Shown: piece by piece, positions 61,874 through 64,000 of the stretch | Numbering within the stretch: the first letter of the stretch is position 1 | How the letters are laid out: each line of letters opens with the position of its first letter | Assembly: GCF_900475315.1 (NCBI RefSeq) | Contig: NZ_LS483369.1 | Span: 372,001 to 436,000 of the forward strand | Direction of reading: 5' to 3' | Length of the DNA: 64,000 bases | From: Neisseria cinerea | Lineage (GTDB): Bacteria; Pseudomonadota; Gammaproteobacteria; Burkholderiales; Neisseriaceae | The notes under the pieces: model-generated | Database searches by the model: none | The model's input: the letters and a program-made list of their open reading frames with translations, nothing else | Told to the model about the DNA's origin: nothing | Translations under genes and position numbers: made by a program

Positions 61874-62524
61874 TTATGAATGCGTACTGCCGATTTTCCG
61901 GTCGTATTCCTCGCGATGTTTCGGCAAGAGATAGGGGCGCAGGAGGCTTAAGGTACGACGGACGCCGCGTGCTTTGGAGTCTTCGGTCAGCTTGGTGCGA
62001 CCGCGCAGGGAGCTGTCGAAGTCGAACCAGTATTTCGTGATCATCCACATATTGACGGCTAGGTCGTTCATGGCGGTTTGGTCGGCTTGGATGATGTTCA
62101 GACCGTTGAGCTGGGTGAGCAGGTTGACCAAGAGCGGGGAGACTTTGGCTTGGGTGAAGGTATTGTGTTCGCCCAATAGTTCGGCACTGCGCGCAAGCAG
62201 GGTGTTCACGTCGCTAAAGAGGAAGCGGTATTCCCACATGACGTCATAAATGCCCGCCATATAATTGATGGAGTCTTCCACATCGGACGGCAACACGGCT
62301 TCATTCAGGTATGCCAGCAGGGCTTCGCTGTAACGTTTGAACAACTGGACGATGATTTCGTCTTTGTTGCGGAAGTGGTAATAGAGATTGCCCGGACTGA
62401 TGCCCAAATGCGCCGCGATATGGTTGGTACTGATGTTGCGCTCGCCTTCCTCGTTGAAGAGCGCAAGGCTGGCATCGATGATGCGGGTGTAAGTATTGGT
62501 TTTTGCAATGCGGGTCACGGGCAT
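61874..62524 (-). CDS. TetR-family transcriptional regulator
   Basis: 216 residues. The N-terminal HTH is IIDASLALFNEEGERNISTN followed by HIAAHLGISPGNLYYHFRNK. The C-terminal ligand domain is helical and unrecognised. ATG 62524 follows aggagta, giving MPVTRIAKTNTYTRI. It starts 12 bp after murB on the same strand and the two may be co-transcribed. Candidate targets are unknown; a MATE transporter gene lies just beyond murB. Confidence 0.9.
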   Translation of the reverse strand: MPVTRIAKTNTYTRIIDASLALFNEEGERNISTNHIAAHLGISPGNLYYHFRNKDEIIVQLFKRYSEALLAYLNEAVLPSDVEDSINYMAGIYDVMWEYRFLFSDVNTLLARSAELLGEHNTFTQAKVSPLLVNLLTQLNGLNIIQADQTAMNDLAVNMWMITKYWFDFDSSLRGRTKLTEDSKARGVRRTLSLLRPYLLPKHREEYDRKIGSTHS

Positions 62525-62535
62525 ACTCCTTGGAT

Positions 62536-63576
62536 TTATAGGCTGAACGAAGCGGGCAGCCAATTGGGTTCGGCGTGTAATTCTACCTGAAATCGAGTAA
62601 ATACTGTATTGCAGACGTGTTGCGCCAGCTTCCAGATGTCGTCTGAAGAGGCATTGTTTTTATTCACTAAAACCAAAGCCTGCCTGTCGTGTACCGCCGC
62701 GCCGCCGATTTGGAAGCCTTTCAGACGGCATTGGTCGATCAGCCAGCCGGCGGCGAGTTTGACCGAACCGTCGGGCTGCGGATAGCGCGGCATATCGGGA
62801 TGCTGCTGCAACAGGGAAGCGGCTTTTTCCGCGCTGACGACGGGGTTTTTAAAGAAACTGCCAACATTACCAAGTACGTTAGGATTAGGAAGCTTACTGT
62901 TGCGGATTGCACACACTGCATCGGAAACATCTTTCGCCGTCGGCATTCTGCCCGCGCTCAGTTCGGCAACGGCGGCCGCCAAATCGCCGTAACCCAAATT
63001 CGGCTCGAAACGCTCTTTCAGGGCGAATACGACCGAAACAATCACATAACGCCCTTTGCCTTCCTGCTTGAACAGGCTTTCGCGGTAGGCAAAGCGGCAA
63101 TCGGCATTAGAAAGCTCGACAAAGGTTTCCGTATCCAAATCGAAGCAGCGCACGCTGTGAATCACGTCTTTTGCCTCCACGCCGTATGCGCCGATGTTCT
63201 GCACGGGCGACGCGCCGACCGTGCCCGGAATCAGGCTCAGGTTTTCCAGCCCGTTCAAGCCCAGCGCGACAGTGTGCAGGACAAAATCGTGCCAGATTTC
63301 GCCCGCCTGCGCTTCGATGTACACAAGGCCGTCTGAACGCGTAATCTCGCGTATGCCTTTGTTTTTCATATGGACGACTAGTCCGGCGTAATCCTGCATC
63401 AAAACGATGTTGCTGCCGCCGCCGAGCCATAAAACGGTATTGCGGTCGAACTCGGGCAGTCGGACGATGTCTCGCAACTCGTCGGCGTGTTCGAGCGCGA
63501 TAAAGGCTTGGGCTTGGGCGCGAAGGCCGAAAGTGTTGTAGGGGGTGAGGTCGGTTTGGTATTGGATGGGTTGCAT
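62536..63576 (-). CDS. murB: UDP-N-acetylenolpyruvoylglucosamine reductase
   Basis: 346-residue FAD enzyme of peptidoglycan precursor synthesis, type I MurB. It begins QTDLTPYNTFGLRAQAQAFI. FAD contacts are in LWLGGGSNIVLMQDYAGLVV; PGTVGASPVQNIGAYGVEAK, the catalytic Ser in LGNVGSFFKNPVVSAEKA and RLKGFQIGGAAVHDRQALVL are present. The coding region carries an AT-DUS (62720-62731) in its 3' half and an AG-DUS (63326-63337) in its 5' half. Confidence 0.97.
   Translation of the reverse strand: MQPIQYQTDLTPYNTFGLRAQAQAFIALEHADELRDIVRLPEFDRNTVLWLGGGSNIVLMQDYAGLVVHMKNKGIREITRSDGLVYIEAQAGEIWHDFVLHTVALGLNGLENLSLIPGTVGASPVQNIGAYGVEAKDVIHSVRCFDLDTETFVELSNADCRFAYRESLFKQEGKGRYVIVSVVFALKERFEPNLGYGDLAAAVAELSAGRMPTAKDVSDAVCAIRNSKLPNPNVLGNVGSFFKNPVVSAEKAASLLQQHPDMPRYPQPDGSVKLAAGWLIDQCRLKGFQIGGAAVHDRQALVLVNKNNASSDDIWKLAQHVCNTVFTRFQVELHAEPNWLPASFSL
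63326..63337 (+). repeat. AG-dialect DNA uptake sequence inside murB
   Basis: AGGCCGTCTGAA within the coding sequence. Confidence 0.9.
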
Positions 63577-63651
63577 GGGTTTAAACTTTAAAATGGGTAT
63601 TGTCAGTGGCGGGCTTCAGCCCATTGTTTCTATATTTTAATTGGCGGAGTT

Positions 63652-63663
63652 TTCAGACGGCCT
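63652..63663 (-). repeat. AG-dialect DNA uptake sequence forming the MATE gene stop
   Basis: On the reverse strand AGGCCGTCTGAA supplies the last codons and TGA stop of the MATE gene. Confidence 0.9.
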
Positions 63664-64000
63664 TATGCGATCTGACCATCTCCCTGCTGCACAATTCCAA
63701 GCACCACACCAAGGCGACGGCTGCGATGGTGAGCGAGGCAATCAATGCCGTCCAGAAGCCGTAAATGCCCATATCGAAACGGTAGGCAAGTAGGTAGCCC
63801 GGCAGCAGGCCGCAGCCCCAGAAGGCGGCGGCGTGGATGAACATCGGCACTTTTGTGATTTTGTAGCCGCGCAGGGCATAGGACGCGATGCATTGGGTGA
63901 AGTCTGCCGGTTGGAACAAGCCGGCGAACAGCAGGACGGTGGCGGCAATGCTTAAAACCGCCGGATCATTGTTGTACATACTTACCAGCGGCGAACGGAA
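63653..64000 (-). CDS. norM: MATE-family multidrug efflux transporter, C-terminal part (runs off the right edge)
   Basis: About 115 C-terminal residues of a Na+-coupled MATE transporter. Segments include AATVLLFAGLFQPADFTQCI, GYKITKVPMFIHAAAFWGCG and FDMGIYGFWTALIASLTIAA, the last helices of NorM-type proteins. The ending SHKAV is encoded by an AG-DUS. The N-terminal part lies outside the window. Neisserial NorM exports cationic antimicrobials and fluoroquinolones; the assignment to NorM rests on the family pattern and position. Confidence 0.82.
   Translation of the reverse strand, partial: FRSPLVSMYNNDPAVLSIAATVLLFAGLFQPADFTQCIASYALRGYKITKVPMFIHAAAFWGCGLLPGYLLAYRFDMGIYGFWTALIASLTIAAVALVWCLELCSREMVRSHKAV

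Overview
The window is chromosomal DNA of a Neisseria from the meningitidis/gonorrhoeae/lactamica group. The DNA uptake sequence ATGCCGTCTGAA (AT-DUS) occurs throughout, very often as inverted pairs that form transcription terminators. One Correia element is present (61746-61854), and every housekeeping protein reads as neisserial. I cannot fix the species from this window alone. No rRNA, tRNA, CRISPR array or intact insertion sequence was seen.

Layout. 1-13 kb: mnmC (partial), a DUF971 gene, ubiE, an FMN-barrel-like gene, folK, SirB, an MnmM-type methyltransferase, hfq, pbpG, bcp, xerD, bfd, a glutaredoxin-like gene, rmlD, purC and pnp. 13-25 kb: a TauE/SafE-type membrane protein with a small lipoprotein, dapF, cysK, a DMT exporter, lepB-lepA, mtnN, and the run pilT2-holB-pilZ-tatD. 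25.2-29.4 kb: an accessory, decaying segment with an intact LysR regulator divergent from an mdaB-like quinone reductase, OsmC and thioredoxin-like genes, and broken pieces of a Rep helicase, an aldo/keto reductase, a second LysR, an old-yellow-enzyme family reductase and an unknown gene. 29.5-43 kb: grxD, upp, the haem block hemD-hemX-hemY-hemE, radA, periplasmic DUF302 and rhodanese genes, recB and a dye-decolorizing peroxidase. 43-53 kb: a polar amino-acid (probably cystine) ABC importer, pgm, ppiB, a VanZ-like gene, pth, rnfH-ratA, and ftsH-rlmE divergent from yhbY. 53.3-54.4 kb: an epsilon/zeta-type toxin-antitoxin pair. 54.5-64 kb: hemB, metB, folE2, a nitroreductase, an rRNA pseudouridine synthase, nadK, ubiJ, an SDR-like gene, the Correia element, a TetR regulator, murB and a partial MATE transporter.

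The main points of interest are signs of gene flow. Several places carry the AG-DUS dialect (AGGCCGTCTGAA) known from commensal Neisseria instead of AT-DUS: purC-pnp, mtnN, the LysR region and the murB/MATE border. The 25-29 kb segment also holds three degenerate copies of the Haemophilus-type uptake signal (AAGTGCGGT core), two of them as an inverted pair, so part of it probably came from Pasteurellaceae. Its intact and broken genes share a theme of electrophile, quinone and peroxide detoxification.

Functional links across the window: haem synthesis (hemB, hemD, hemE plus hemX/hemY), folate synthesis (folK, folE2), ubiquinone (ubiE, ubiJ), wobble-uridine modification (an MnmC lacking its methyltransferase half and an MnmM-type enzyme 3 kb away), sulfur amino acids (cysK, metB, cystine importer), ribosome and membrane quality control (ftsH, rlmE, yhbY, pth, lepA, hfq, pnp) and type IV pilus tuning (pilT2, pilZ).
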